64,000 nucleotides of DNA, taken from contig NZ_CP110806.1 in NCBI RefSeq assembly GCF_026184235.1, positions 4,216,001 through 4,280,000 on the forward strand. The letters are read 5' to 3'. The notes beneath the pieces were generated by a model that was not told the DNA's origin, made no database searches, and was given only the letters and a program-made list of their open reading frames with translations. The stretch comes from Cellulomonas sp. S1-8. GTDB taxonomy: Bacteria; Actinomycetota; Actinomycetes; Actinomycetales; Cellulomonadaceae. Numbering within the stretch: position 1 is the first letter of the stretch; every line of letters starts with the position of its first letter. The position numbers and the translations under genes are program-made. Shown in pieces: positions 51,775-60,130 of the stretch.

Positions 51775-52313
51775 CGGGGGCTCCTCGTGTGGGGGTCGGT
51801 GGGGGGCGTCGCGGGGCGTGAGCGCGTCGCGCCCAGGCGTTCCAGGACGTCCAGGGTGTGCGTGAGGTCGCCGACGGTCGGCAGCGGGTGCGTGCGGCGC
51901 GTCAGCGTGGTGAGGGCGCGGGCGCCCAGCAGGTCGGTCAGGGCGGGGCCGTGCTCGGGGTCGGTCAGGTCCAGGCCGTGGCGCGCGACGCGACGGGCGC
52001 CGGCCTCGCGCAGCCGGCGCAGCGCGCGCTCGCCGGCGCGCCCGTCGCGGCCCACCATCGTCCAGGCCAGGTCCAGCACCTCGCCGCGCGCACCGTCCCG
52101 CGCCTCGTGCACGCGGCGGGCCGGGCGGGGCTCGACCGTGGCGTCGACGCGCTGGAGCACCGCGATCAGCGCACCGGCGGCCAGCGCGACGACGACGGCC
52201 GACGAGACCGCCATGCCGACGGCCCACAGCACGACGCCGACGGCCGCCGCACCCGCGAGCGGGGGCCACACGACCGACCGGACGGCCCGGGCCGTGGTGC
52301 GCGCGGGGGTCAC
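51771..52313 (-). CDS. Membrane protein between DUF4129 and MoxR genes
   Basis: A 180-residue protein from GTG 52313, overlapping neighbours on both sides by four bases. Two N-terminal hydrophobic helices (VVWPPLAGAAAVGVVLWAV, SAVVVALAAGALIAVLQ) are followed by a soluble helical domain rich in Arg (RAGERALRRLREAGARRVA) and a conserved-looking DLTDPEHGPALTDLLGARAL. I do not recognise the family. Its constant place between DUF4129 and MoxR genes argues for a structural part of the same complex. Confidence 0.75.
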   Translation of the reverse strand: MTPARTTARAVRSVVWPPLAGAAAVGVVLWAVGMAVSSAVVVALAAGALIAVLQRVDATVEPRPARRVHEARDGARGEVLDLAWTMVGRDGRAGERALRRLREAGARRVARHGLDLTDPEHGPALTDLLGARALTTLTRRTHPLPTVGDLTHTLDVLERLGATRSRPATPPTDPHTRSPR

Positions 52314-53113
52314 GACGTCGGCCCGTCGGGGGCGTCGTCGGGGGCGTCGTCGGGTGCGCCGGGTGCGGCGTCGGCGTCGAGGGTGGCGTCGGCGTCCGGG
52401 GCGTCGGCCCGCGGCACCAGCCCCTGCCCGACGACCCTCAGCAGGTCACGCGCCCGTCGGACGTCGTCGACGTCGACACCCTGCGCGCCGAACCGTGCCG
52501 CCAGGTACAGCGCCAGCAGCTCGCGCGTCGCCGCGGGGTCCGCGCGGGTGGCGTCGAGCACCCGCACCGCGAACTCGCTGGCCGTCTGCGCGCGGTCCCG
52601 GACGACGCCCGTGCGCGCCGCGGCGGTCTCCACCGCGACCCACGCGCCGATCACGGCGTCACCGGGCGGGACGTCGTCCTCGAGCGCGCGCGTCGCCTCC
52701 CGGACGCCGTCGCGCAGCGCGGCGACGGCCGTGTCGCTCAGCTCGTCGCCGGCGTCGTCACCGGGTGCGATGTCGTCCTCGTCGTCCTCCCGGCGGTCCA
52801 GGCGCCACCCGCGGGTCGCGTGCCGCAGCAGCAGGGCGAGGGCCGTCAGGACGGCGAGCACGACGAGGAATTGCACCACCCGGACCAGCCACGCGACCGA
52901 GAACGGCAGCGACGGGGGCTCGCCGTCCGACCGCGGGGTCGGCGTGACCGTGTCCGCCATGGTCGGCACGGGCGGCGTCGTCACCGTCCACGTCGGCTCG
53001 TCACGGTCGCGCGCCTCGAGGGACAGCGGCCCGCCCAGCGCCGCGGCGAGGACCCCCACGACCACCAGCAGGGCGGCCAGGACGGTGGCCACGCTGGTAC
53101 GACGTGCCGGCAC
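52310..53113 (-). CDS. DUF4129 domain membrane protein
   Basis: A 267-residue protein, GTG at 53113 with GAGGAG five bases upstream, and the first gene of the cluster. The N-terminus is a signal anchor (VATVLAALLVVVGVLAAALG). An extracytoplasmic loop of about 40 residues follows, then a second helix (VVQFLVVLAVLTALALLL). The cytosolic C-terminal DUF4129 domain has VAVETAAARTGVVRDRAQTA and SEFAVRVLDATRADPAATRE. The tail is a short acidic repeat (DDAPDDAPD). DUF4129 is often attached to transglutaminase-like proteins in MoxR clusters, but no transglutaminase is present here. Confidence 0.85.
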   Translation of the reverse strand: MPARRTSVATVLAALLVVVGVLAAALGGPLSLEARDRDEPTWTVTTPPVPTMADTVTPTPRSDGEPPSLPFSVAWLVRVVQFLVVLAVLTALALLLRHATRGWRLDRREDDEDDIAPGDDAGDELSDTAVAALRDGVREATRALEDDVPPGDAVIGAWVAVETAAARTGVVRDRAQTASEFAVRVLDATRADPAATRELLALYLAARFGAQGVDVDDVRRARDLLRVVGQGLVPRADAPDADATLDADAAPGAPDDAPDDAPDGPTS

Positions 53114-53209
53114 AGGACTCCTCGGGGCGATCGGCGGTGATCGGGCGAGGCGTCAGGCTATCGGCCGTGGGCGGGAGGGCCCCCGCGGCGGCGCCGGTGA
53201 GGACCCCGT

Positions 53210-54457
53210 TCAGAGCAGGGCGTCGACCGTGTCGAGCGCGGTGAACGCCGGCGCCATCCGCTCGACCTTCCCCGGCGGGAGCCATCGTGCGGCGACGTCG
53301 CGCCAGGTGCCGACCGCTGCGTGGACCTGGCTCAGGATCTGCCGCGCCTGCGCGTCGGAGAGCCGGAACATCGGTGCCACGGACATGGCGAGGGCGACGG
53401 AGGCCACGTCGTCGCCGCTGTCGATCGTGGTCGACAGGTGCTTCGGTCCGGGCTCGGGGTCGGGGTTGAGGTCGAACGCGGGCGCGAGGGACCACGACGT
53501 GCCCCCGCTGTGGAGGAACCCGTGGTTGCGCAGGTGGTCGTCGGTGTTGGAGATCAGCACGGTGAACACCACGCGCCGCCACAGCTCGGCGAGGTCCCGG
53601 CCGGCGCGCGACGATGTCTCCTCGATCACCTCGGCGATGTCGAGGTAGCTGCGCCGGTCACCGTCCACGGCCTCCAGCATCGTCATCGCGCTGACGTAGC
53701 CCACGCGGGCGCCGGCGGGCGTGCGGTCGAACCGGTCGACCACGAGGACGTGGCGGCCGGCGAGGTCGAGGAGCTGGGACGCAGGCACGTCGATGCCGGC
53801 CCTGCGAGCCAGGTCCAGCGCCACCTTCTCCCACGCCATGACGTCCCAGGTGTCGTGCGCGGCCGACGGGAACTTGGCGATCGCGACGCGCCCGTCGGCG
53901 TCGCGCACGTGCGCCTTGGGCCGCGCGCCGCCCAGGGAGCTGCCGACCCGGACCAGTCGCTGCAGGTCGGGCAGGGACACGTCGTCGCGCTCCGCGGCGT
54001 CGGCCAGGGCGACCAGCTCGGGCAGGTCGGTCAGCGACGGCACGCCGACGTCGTCGGTGGCCAGGAACGGCCCGTCGCCGACGCGGAAGCGCAGCGCACC
54101 CTGGCGCAGGTCGTCACGGACGCCGAGGAGGTGGTCGACCTCCCCGAGCGAGCGGGCGGGGCGTCCCTCCTCGCGTGCGGTCAGCGCCTCCGCCCGTGCG
54201 ATCAGGGTGCGTCCCCAGCGGTCCGGTGCACAGTCGCTCAGGGCACCGAAGACGGCGCGTCCGACGGGCGTCTGCGAGGGGGCCGTGCTCAGGGGCAGCG
54301 ACGGGTCCAGCTGGTAGGCCCCGCGCCGGGCCAGGTACTCGTGGGCGTACACGAAGGTCGCCGACTCGGCCCGCCCACGCCGGTGGCTGTACAGGGTCCC
54401 GGCTGCGACGTCGACGCCGTCGATCACGACGTGGACGTCGACGGTGCGCTCGCTCAC
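53210..54457 (-). CDS. hipA: HipA family serine/threonine kinase toxin
   Basis: A 415-residue HipA-type kinase, GTG at 54457 overlapping the hipB stop (GTGA). Kinase features in order are the P-loop-like GSSLGGARPKAHV (near 170), the ATP-lysine AIAKFPS, HVLVVDRFDR, the catalytic NTDDHLRNHGF and the metal-binding LAPAFDLNP. HipA kinases phosphorylate aminoacyl-tRNA synthetases (GltX in E. coli), stopping growth. All catalytic residues look intact, so the toxin is probably active. The N-terminal HipA_N segment (about 10-105) includes GALSDCAPDRWGR. Confidence 0.92.
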   Translation of the reverse strand: MSERTVDVHVVIDGVDVAAGTLYSHRRGRAESATFVYAHEYLARRGAYQLDPSLPLSTAPSQTPVGRAVFGALSDCAPDRWGRTLIARAEALTAREEGRPARSLGEVDHLLGVRDDLRQGALRFRVGDGPFLATDDVGVPSLTDLPELVALADAAERDDVSLPDLQRLVRVGSSLGGARPKAHVRDADGRVAIAKFPSAAHDTWDVMAWEKVALDLARRAGIDVPASQLLDLAGRHVLVVDRFDRTPAGARVGYVSAMTMLEAVDGDRRSYLDIAEVIEETSSRAGRDLAELWRRVVFTVLISNTDDHLRNHGFLHSGGTSWSLAPAFDLNPDPEPGPKHLSTTIDSGDDVASVALAMSVAPMFRLSDAQARQILSQVHAAVGTWRDVAARWLPPGKVERMAPAFTALDTVDALL

Positions 54458-54762
54458 GCCGGCGCCCTGCGCCGCACGCGGGTCGGGAGGGCCTCGACGG
54501 CGCGCAGCCGGCCGACGTCGGTGGACATCGGGTCCAGGGCACCGGTCAGCTGGTCCAGCGCACCGAGGGCCCGGGTCACGCGGAGCAACGACTCGACCGT
54601 GCCACCGCGTCCGTGCTCCAGTCGCTGCAGGGTGCTGACGCTGACGCCGGCCCGGTCGGCGGCCTCGGCCATCGTGAGCTCACGCAAGCGTCGCCACGTC
54701 GCCAAGGACTCGCCCACCTCGGTCATCGCGCGGGTCACGGCAGACGGGGTCCGGGTTGCCAT
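54454..54762 (-). CDS. hipB: HipB family antitoxin (XRE repressor)
   Basis: A 102-residue protein with ATG 54762 and GAGGAGG six bases upstream. The helix-turn-helix LATWRRLRELTMAEAADRAG, then VSVSTLQRLEHGRGG, identifies the Cro/CI class. It should neutralise HipA and repress the operon. The C-terminal tail (RRAPA) is basic and may touch HipA or DNA. An 18-of-20 palindrome at 54806-54825 is the likely operator. Confidence 0.92.
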   Translation of the reverse strand: MATRTPSAVTRAMTEVGESLATWRRLRELTMAEAADRAGVSVSTLQRLEHGRGGTVESLLRVTRALGALDQLTGALDPMSTDVGRLRAVEALPTRVRRRAPA

Positions 54763-54805
54763 GGCGGCCTCCTCAGGACGCGATAGTGCGTGCTTGTGAG
54801 ACTTT

Positions 54806-54825
54806 ACCAGTTGATATCGACTGGT
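54806..54825. promoter_or_regulatory. Operator of hipBA
   Basis: ACCAGTTGATATCGACTGGT is a palindrome with one mismatched pair, 44-63 bases upstream of hipB. On the minus strand TAAAGT lies at its left edge as a possible -10 box. The spaced half-sites ACCAG/CTGGT recall the arrangement of HipB sites in E. coli, though not their sequence. Confidence 0.6.
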
Positions 54826-54920
54826 GAGGGATTGCGCTCTCACCATTACACCGGTCGGCCCCGCACGCCCGGCACGTGGCGCGACGGGCGTCCGGCGGCT
54901 GGCGCTCGCACACTGGGACG

Positions 54921-55691
54921 GTGCGACGTGGGGGACGTCTGGTGACCGCGACGGGCCTGGTGCTCGCTGCGACGTCCGCGTGCTCCACGCCGGGGGCCGT
55001 CGGGGGCGCGACGCCGGCCCCGACGTCGGCGTCCACGTCCACGACGCCCCAGGTGACGCGCACCCCCGACGGCGCCACGGCCGACCCGTCGCCCGGCACG
55101 CCGCCCGCACCCGAGCCCGTGCCCACGTACCAGGCGACCGTCTCGGCCCTCACCCCCGAGCTCGCCGCGCGCATGCACGCGTCCTGGCGCCCCGGCTGCC
55201 CGGTGCCCCTGGAGGACCTGCGCCACGTCGCGCTCCCCCACCGCGACATGACGGGTGGCGTCGTCCAGGGAGAGCTCGTCGTGCACGTCGACGTCGCCGA
55301 CGGTGTCGTCGAGGTGTTCCGCACCCTGTTCGACGCGGGCTACCCGATCGCGTCCATGCGCCTCGTCGACGACTTCGGGGCCGACGACGACGCCTCCATG
55401 GCCGCCGACAACACCTCGGCCTTCAACTGCCGCGCGGTGACGGGTGGCACGGGCTGGTCGGAGCACTCCTTCGGCCGCGCCATCGACGTCAACCCCGTCG
55501 AGAACCCGTACGTCCACGGCTCGACGGTCCTGCCGTCGGCCGGGGCGGCGTTCGTCGACCGGCCCGACGCGCCGGGCGTCATCCACGACGGGGACGTCGT
55601 CGTCGCGGCCTTCGCCGCGCACGGCTGGCAGTGGGGCGGGCACTGGACGCGGCCGATCGACTACCAGCACTTCTCGACGACGGGGCGGTGA
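54921..55691 (+). CDS. M15 family D,D-peptidase-like lipoprotein
   Basis: A 256-residue exported protein. From GTG 54921 it has a short basic start (VRRGGR), a hydrophobic stretch and the lipobox LAATSAC with Cys21. In-frame GTGs at 54876 and 54942 are alternatives. After a Thr/Pro/Ala linker (about 22-70), the M15 (VanY/D-Ala-D-Ala carboxypeptidase) domain carries the zinc site SEHSFGRAIDVNP (near 200) and the last ligand in RPIDYQHF near the C-terminus. The domain resembles the peptidase found in actinobacterial cell-wall proteins. It is divergent from hipBA. Confidence 0.85.
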   Translation: MRRGGRLVTATGLVLAATSACSTPGAVGGATPAPTSASTSTTPQVTRTPDGATADPSPGTPPAPEPVPTYQATVSALTPELAARMHASWRPGCPVPLEDLRHVALPHRDMTGGVVQGELVVHVDVADGVVEVFRTLFDAGYPIASMRLVDDFGADDDASMAADNTSAFNCRAVTGGTGWSEHSFGRAIDVNPVENPYVHGSTVLPSAGAAFVDRPDAPGVIHDGDVVVAAFAAHGWQWGGHWTRPIDYQHFSTTGR

Positions 55692-55815
55692 GCGCGTCGG
55701 GGAGGCCCACCGATTCCCTCCCCGGGGTGACGGCCACCAGGGTGACGACACCCCGGGCGTTTGCCACTAGGGTTTCGCCGCCGGATCTGCCCTCCCCCGA
55801 GCCGCTGGAGCCCCG

Positions 55816-57789
55816 ATGTCCTCGTCGCACCGCGACGCCCGCGCGGGCGGCCCGTCCCGCAGGTCCCGCCGCGTCCTGGCACCGTTCGCCGTGCTGGGCC
55901 TGGTGGCGACGCTCGTCGCCGGGCCCGCGGCCGCCGCCCAGGAGCAGGCGCCCGACGTGGCGACCGAGCGGTCCGGCGCGGTCCCGCCCACGGCCGACGT
56001 GGCCGCGGCAGATGCGACGGTCGGCACGATCTCCGGGCTCGCGACCGCTCCGACGGGCTACACGCCGTCGTCCTGGGACGTCATGGCGATCGACGTCGCC
56101 AAGGGGCCCAACATCGTCGCCGCGGCACCGGTCGGCGCCGACGGCAGCTACACGCTGACGGTGCCTGCCGGGAGCTACGTCCTGCTGTTCATGGGAGTCA
56201 GCTACCGACCCGTGCTCGAGACGAACGGGACCGGCTACCGCGTCTGGCCCGACGTGTACGAGGACGCGGACGGGACGCGCGTGACCGTCGGGCCCGGGCA
56301 GGCCGTGACGGGCGTCGACATGGCGCTCACCCTGAGCACGACCCTGTCCGCCCCGGGGAGCCTCGCGGTCCCGTCGGGCAACACGCAGGACCCGACCAGC
56401 GTCGCGTTCTCCGTGACGACCCCGGTCAAGGGCCGCCACGCCACGGGCGAGGTGGTCGCTCGCCTCGAGGGAGGCCAGGTCGTCGCGCGCACGGCCCTGC
56501 GCGCAGCGGACGGTGGACGCGGCACCCTCGTCCTGCCCCCCGTCCTGCCGGCCGGCACCCAGAACCTCGTCGTCGAGTACTCCGGGGACGCGCTCTTCGA
56601 CCACAGCCACCAGGACGTCACCCTGTACGTCACGGCCGTCCCCGACCTCGCCCAGCCGGTCCCCGTCCCCGACCTGGCCGAGCCGGTCCGCGTCCTCGAC
56701 TCCTCGGCGCCCGGCACGGCGTGCGTGGACCTCGACGACGTGCTGCGCGTCCCGGCGGACGTCACCGGGGTCATGCTCAACGTCACGGCCGCCGGCCCCT
56801 CCGCTCTCGGCCACGGCGTGGTGTACGCCGACACCGCGGGGGGTGGCACGACGCCCCGCCCCGCAGGCTCGACCGTGAACTTCGAGGTGGGCGCCGACGT
56901 CGCCAACTGGGCACTCGTCGACCTCCCTGCCAACCGGCGGCTCTGCTACGCGACGGCCGGTGCCGACCGGGTGCGCAAGATCATCGACCTGACCGGGTTC
57001 GTCTACGCGGACATGGGCCTGGTCTCGCGGCCCTCGACCCGCCTGCTCGACACCCGCCGCCCGGGCGGCGTCGGCAACCTCGCCGGGCCGACCGAGCCGC
57101 GGACCACCCGGCTCGTGCAGGTCTCCGGGCAGGCCGGCGTCCCGGCGACCGCGACCTCCGTCCTGCTGAACGTCACGGTCACGGGGGCGACCGCGCCGGG
57201 CAACCTGCGGGTCTTCCCGGGCTTCACGCCGGTGCCGGACACGTCCGTCGTCAACTACGCACCCGGCGTCGACAAGGCCAACTCGACACTCGTCCCCCTG
57301 GGCGACGGCGGCACGATCTCCTTCTGGTCGGACACGCCGGTGGGCACCGCCACCAGCCCCGTCCAGGTCATCCTCGACGTGGTCGGCTACACGACGCGGG
57401 GCAGCGACGTCGTCCCGCTCTCCCCGGCGCGCCTGCTGGACACTCGGCCGGAGTCGGCGACCGGTCCGCTGCAGGGCCGCCTGGACTGGCGCACGACGCA
57501 CGTGTTCGCCGCCGCCGGGAAGCACGGCGTCCCCGCGGACGCCGCTGCCGTCATCATGAACGTCACCGCCGTGTCCTCCCCCGCGGTCGGCAACCTGCGC
57601 GTGTTCCCGGGCGCGATGCGGTACCAGCTCCCCGACACCTCGACGCTGAACTACCTCGCCGGTCGCGACGTCCCGAACCTCGTCGTCGTGCCGCTCGACT
57701 CCTCCGGGGAGGTCGCGATGTACTCCGACAGCGACCTGGGGACACCGTTCGTCACGGCCGACGTCGTGGGCTACGTGAAGCGCTCGTAG
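55816..57789 (+). CDS. Large secreted surface protein with RLLDTR-type repeats
   Basis: A 657-residue exported protein from ATG 55816, with GGAG upstream. The signal peptide (VLAPFAVLGLVATLVAGPAA) is followed by a carboxypeptidase-regulatory-like domain (IVAAAPVGADGSYTLTVPAG), an Ig-like domain (ending EYSGDALFDHSHQDVTLYVT) and three related beta domains of about 120 residues that start EPVRVLDSS, STRLLDTRRPGG and PARLLDTRPESATG. Each contains VLLNVTVTG- or IMNVTAVSS-like strands and ends near VVGY. Such domains occur on actinobacterial surface proteins. There is no catalytic motif or LPXTG anchor. Adhesion or structure is a guess. Confidence 0.85.
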   Translation: MSSSHRDARAGGPSRRSRRVLAPFAVLGLVATLVAGPAAAAQEQAPDVATERSGAVPPTADVAAADATVGTISGLATAPTGYTPSSWDVMAIDVAKGPNIVAAAPVGADGSYTLTVPAGSYVLLFMGVSYRPVLETNGTGYRVWPDVYEDADGTRVTVGPGQAVTGVDMALTLSTTLSAPGSLAVPSGNTQDPTSVAFSVTTPVKGRHATGEVVARLEGGQVVARTALRAADGGRGTLVLPPVLPAGTQNLVVEYSGDALFDHSHQDVTLYVTAVPDLAQPVPVPDLAEPVRVLDSSAPGTACVDLDDVLRVPADVTGVMLNVTAAGPSALGHGVVYADTAGGGTTPRPAGSTVNFEVGADVANWALVDLPANRRLCYATAGADRVRKIIDLTGFVYADMGLVSRPSTRLLDTRRPGGVGNLAGPTEPRTTRLVQVSGQAGVPATATSVLLNVTVTGATAPGNLRVFPGFTPVPDTSVVNYAPGVDKANSTLVPLGDGGTISFWSDTPVGTATSPVQVILDVVGYTTRGSDVVPLSPARLLDTRPESATGPLQGRLDWRTTHVFAAAGKHGVPADAAAVIMNVTAVSSPAVGNLRVFPGAMRYQLPDTSTLNYLAGRDVPNLVVVPLDSSGEVAMYSDSDLGTPFVTADVVGYVKRS

Positions 57790-57810
57790 CCCACGACGGG
57801 CCGTCGGGCG

Positions 57811-58368
57811 TCAGCAGGTGTGCCCCGGCTCGCACCAGCGGTGCGCGACGTCGACGACGAGCCGCGAGCCGCCGCCCGGGCCGGCCAGCACGAACGCCCG
57901 GAACGGCAGCCGCGCCCGCACCCCGAGGCCGACGGCCGAGACGCCCTCGAAGCTGCCCGCCCACTGGACGTCGCGGAACGTCGTGTAGGCGGAGGTGTTG
58001 ACGAGCGAGCCGTCGGGCAGGAACCAGGAGTCCGTCGGCAGGACACCGACGCGCGCGACGACGTGCAGGCGCGCGCCACCGCGCACGGGGACGACGAACC
58101 CGGAGCCGTCCTGCAGGACCTGGTCGACGTACCGCACGGACCAGCCCGTCAGCGGGGCGTCGACGTCGAGGACGAGACGGTCGTAGCAGGCGTGCCGGCC
58201 TGCGCGGACGTTGGTCAGGGTGCCGTCGGACATGTCACCGGCGGCCTTGTCGAGCGACCCCCACGTGAGGCCGCAGTACGGGTGCGCGGCGGCGGCGGGC
58301 GCGAACGCGAGCCCCGTCACCGCCACCAGGAGCAGCGCGAGCACGACGCGCAGCGAACGGTTGCGCAT
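57811..58368 (-). CDS. Secreted AMIN-like domain protein
   Basis: A 185-residue exported protein; the ATG at 58368 has GGGAGGG five bases upstream. After the signal peptide (LRVVLALLLVAVTGLAFAPA) the mature part starts HPYCGLTWGSLDKAAG. It contains the AMIN-like signature ACYDRLVLDVDAPLTGWSVR and the ending GGSRLVVDVAHRWCEPGHTC. Four cysteines may form two disulfides. AMIN-like domains bind cell-wall polymers. The gene converges with the surface-protein gene with 21 bp between stops. Confidence 0.85.
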   Translation of the reverse strand: MRNRSLRVVLALLLVAVTGLAFAPAAAAHPYCGLTWGSLDKAAGDMSDGTLTNVRAGRHACYDRLVLDVDAPLTGWSVRYVDQVLQDGSGFVVPVRGGARLHVVARVGVLPTDSWFLPDGSLVNTSAYTTFRDVQWAGSFEGVSAVGLGVRARLPFRAFVLAGPGGGSRLVVDVAHRWCEPGHTC

Positions 58369-58540
58369 GATGACCCTCCCTCGAACGACGTCGGTCGAGC
58401 GGGGACCGGGCGACGCCCCGGCCCTCACCGGGAGGAGGCTCAGGTCAGGCGTCTGATACATCGGTCCGGCTGCCCGTCGGAGGCGCGGCCCCGCAGGGTC
58501 GGGAATCCCACTGGACCACACCCGGTGGTACGTTTGTCTC

Positions 58541-58786
58541 ATGAGTGGGACATACACCGTGACGATGGGAGACCGAGGCCGCCTGGTCGTCCCGGCAGAG
58601 GTCCGCGCCCGCGCCGGGCTCGACGAGGGCACGCCCCTGCTGCTGGTCGAGACGCCGGGAGGGCTGATCCTCATGACGCGCGCCCAGGCCCGCGATCTGC
58701 TGAGCCGACAGCTCGCGGGCTCCGACGTCGTCGGGTCGCTGCTGGAGGACCGACGCCGCGCCGCCGCCGTCGAGGACGCCGCGTGA
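58541..58786 (+). CDS. vapB: VapB-type antitoxin (AbrB/MazE fold)
   Basis: An 81-residue antitoxin. The N-terminal swapped-hairpin DNA-binding domain reads YTVTMGDRGRLVVPAEVRAR, with AGLDEGTPLLLVET. The C-terminal helix (ARDLLSRQLAGSDVVGSLLE) should wrap the toxin. There is no ribosome site before ATG 58541. TACGTT at 58529-58534 would place the transcription start on the ATG itself, so the mRNA is probably leaderless. The stop overlaps the vapC start as GTGA. Confidence 0.9.
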   Translation: MSGTYTVTMGDRGRLVVPAEVRARAGLDEGTPLLLVETPGGLILMTRAQARDLLSRQLAGSDVVGSLLEDRRRAAAVEDAA

Positions 58787-59151
58787 CGGTCGTCCTCGAC
58801 GCCTCCGCGATCCTGGCGTTCCTCGCCGCTGAGCCGGGGGCGGACGTGGTCGAGGCGGCGCTCGAGGACGCAGCGTTCTGCTCGACCGTGAACTGGTCGG
58901 AGGTCGCCCAGAAGGTGCGCGCCGGGGGTGGCGACTGGTCGGTGGCCGCCGCCCTGCTGGCCAGCTACGGCCTCACCACGGCCGACGCGACCGTGCAGGA
59001 CGCCGATGCCGCCGCCGCGCTGTGGCGCCGCGGGTCGGGGATGTCGCTCGCCGACCGGTTCTGCCTGGCGCTCGCCACGCGTCTCGACGCGGCCGCCCTC
59101 ACCGCGGACACCGCGTGGGGCAGCTCGGGGAGTGTCCGCCAGATCCGCTGA
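58783..59151 (+). CDS. vapC: VapC-type PIN domain ribonuclease toxin
   Basis: A 122-residue PIN domain protein from GTG 58783. The acidic site residues appear intact: Asp6 in TVVLDASAILAFL, Glu near 42 in TVNWSEVAQKV, Asp near 90 in GMSLADRFCLALA and Asp near 108 in ALTADTAW. VapC toxins cleave tRNA or rRNA. It forms a coupled pair with vapB. Confidence 0.9.
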   Translation: MTVVLDASAILAFLAAEPGADVVEAALEDAAFCSTVNWSEVAQKVRAGGGDWSVAAALLASYGLTTADATVQDADAAAALWRRGSGMSLADRFCLALATRLDAAALTADTAWGSSGSVRQIR

Positions 59152-59712
59152 GCCGACCCGCGACGAATCTGGGCTCGGGAGGTGCCGGCAGACTTGCTGT
59201 CGGTCTGAACCTCGTGCTCGACACCCCAGGACGCCACCAGGAAGTCCCACACGTGATCCGACGCGAGCTCGCGCCCAGCCCCCGGCGACCAGCCCGGCAC
59301 GCGGTGCGAACCGATCGTCCCGGCGAGCAGGATGTGGAGAACCCTCACCTCTGCCCGCAGCTCACCCACGAACACCACCACCCGGGACTCCTCCGCTTGC
59401 TGCCCTCACCAGCGTCATCGCCGTCGCTCCCACACCGGCTCGACCGCCGTTGCCCACGCTCACCATGGCGAGATCATCCCGGGCCCTCCACGCTCGGGTC
59501 GCGTTGATTCACGGTCCTCCCGAGACGTGCGAGGGACGGGTCGACGACCTGGTCGAGGTGGAGCTCGCGCAGGCGAGCGAGGCGCGACAGCGGATTGCGG
59601 GACAGACCGTCCACCCCGCGACCGGCTGCTGTCCGGACCCTCCAAAGCCGAGCCGGCATCGCTGGGGACGTCGCCCTGCCGCAGCGCGCGTCCACCGGTC
59701 GACGATGGTGCG
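59152..59712. other. 561-bp region without an intact gene
   Basis: No open frame here has a ribosome site, known domain and plausible length together. On the minus strand 59203-59381 reads as an unassigned relic (VRVLHILLAGTIGSHRVPGW), and 59520-59625 reads as a leucine-rich-repeat relic. The stretch looks like decayed accessory DNA between vapBC and the cupin gene. Confidence 0.5.
59520..59625 (-). pseudogene. Leucine-rich-repeat relic
   Basis: Read leftward, the bases encode GLSRNPLSRLARLRELHLDQ, which fits the LRR spacing (L-x-x-N-x-L-x-x-L-x-x-L-x-x-L-x-L). Only about one repeat remains, with no start or full domain. It is probably the remnant of an LRR protein gene. Confidence 0.35.
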
Positions 59713-60096
59713 ATGACCGTTCTCCACGGGATCGACATCGCCGCCGAGCTCCGCCAGGTCCGGACGCACTGGAGTCCGCGGGTCGTCGGGCAGGTGAACG
59801 ACCAGTACGTGAAGGTCGCCCGGCTGCTCGGCGAGTTCGTCTGGCACACCCACGACGACGAGGACGAGATGTTCCTCGTCGTCTCGGGCACGCTGCGCAT
59901 CCAGCTCCCCGACGACCAGGAGGTCGTGCTCACGCCGGGACAGCTCTACGTCGTGCCCCGCGGCGTGCAGCACAACCCGATCGCGGAGGAGGAGGTGGAG
60001 ATCGTGCTCATCGAGACCGTCACCACCACCCATACCGGCGACGTCGTCACCGACCGCACCGTGCCGATCGAGCGTCAGGTCGGCGACTTCCGCTGA
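59713..60096 (+). CDS. Cupin domain protein
   Basis: A 127-residue single-domain cupin. Motif 1 is FVWHTHDDEDEMFLVVSGTL (metal ligands His-His-Glu) and motif 2 is LYVVPRGVQHNPIAEEEVEI (His). The length and metal site fit small mannose-6-phosphate-isomerase-like cupins of unknown substrate. The ATG at 59713 has only a weak GATGG upstream. Its neighbours are decayed, so nothing about its role can be read from context. Confidence 0.85.
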   Translation: MTVLHGIDIAAELRQVRTHWSPRVVGQVNDQYVKVARLLGEFVWHTHDDEDEMFLVVSGTLRIQLPDDQEVVLTPGQLYVVPRGVQHNPIAEEEVEIVLIETVTTTHTGDVVTDRTVPIERQVGDFR

Positions 60097-60130
60097 CCTC
60101 TGCCGGCCGAGCACCGCATCCTCTCGGCGA

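Noticed and set aside
53171..53186. Possible terminator hairpin downstream of hipA
   Set aside because: The stem is only five base pairs and lies where GC content makes such pairing common.
58928..59716. 262-codon plus-strand frame spanning vapC and the decayed region
   Set aside because: It begins inside vapC in another frame, is rich in Pro/Arg/Ser and shows no domain.
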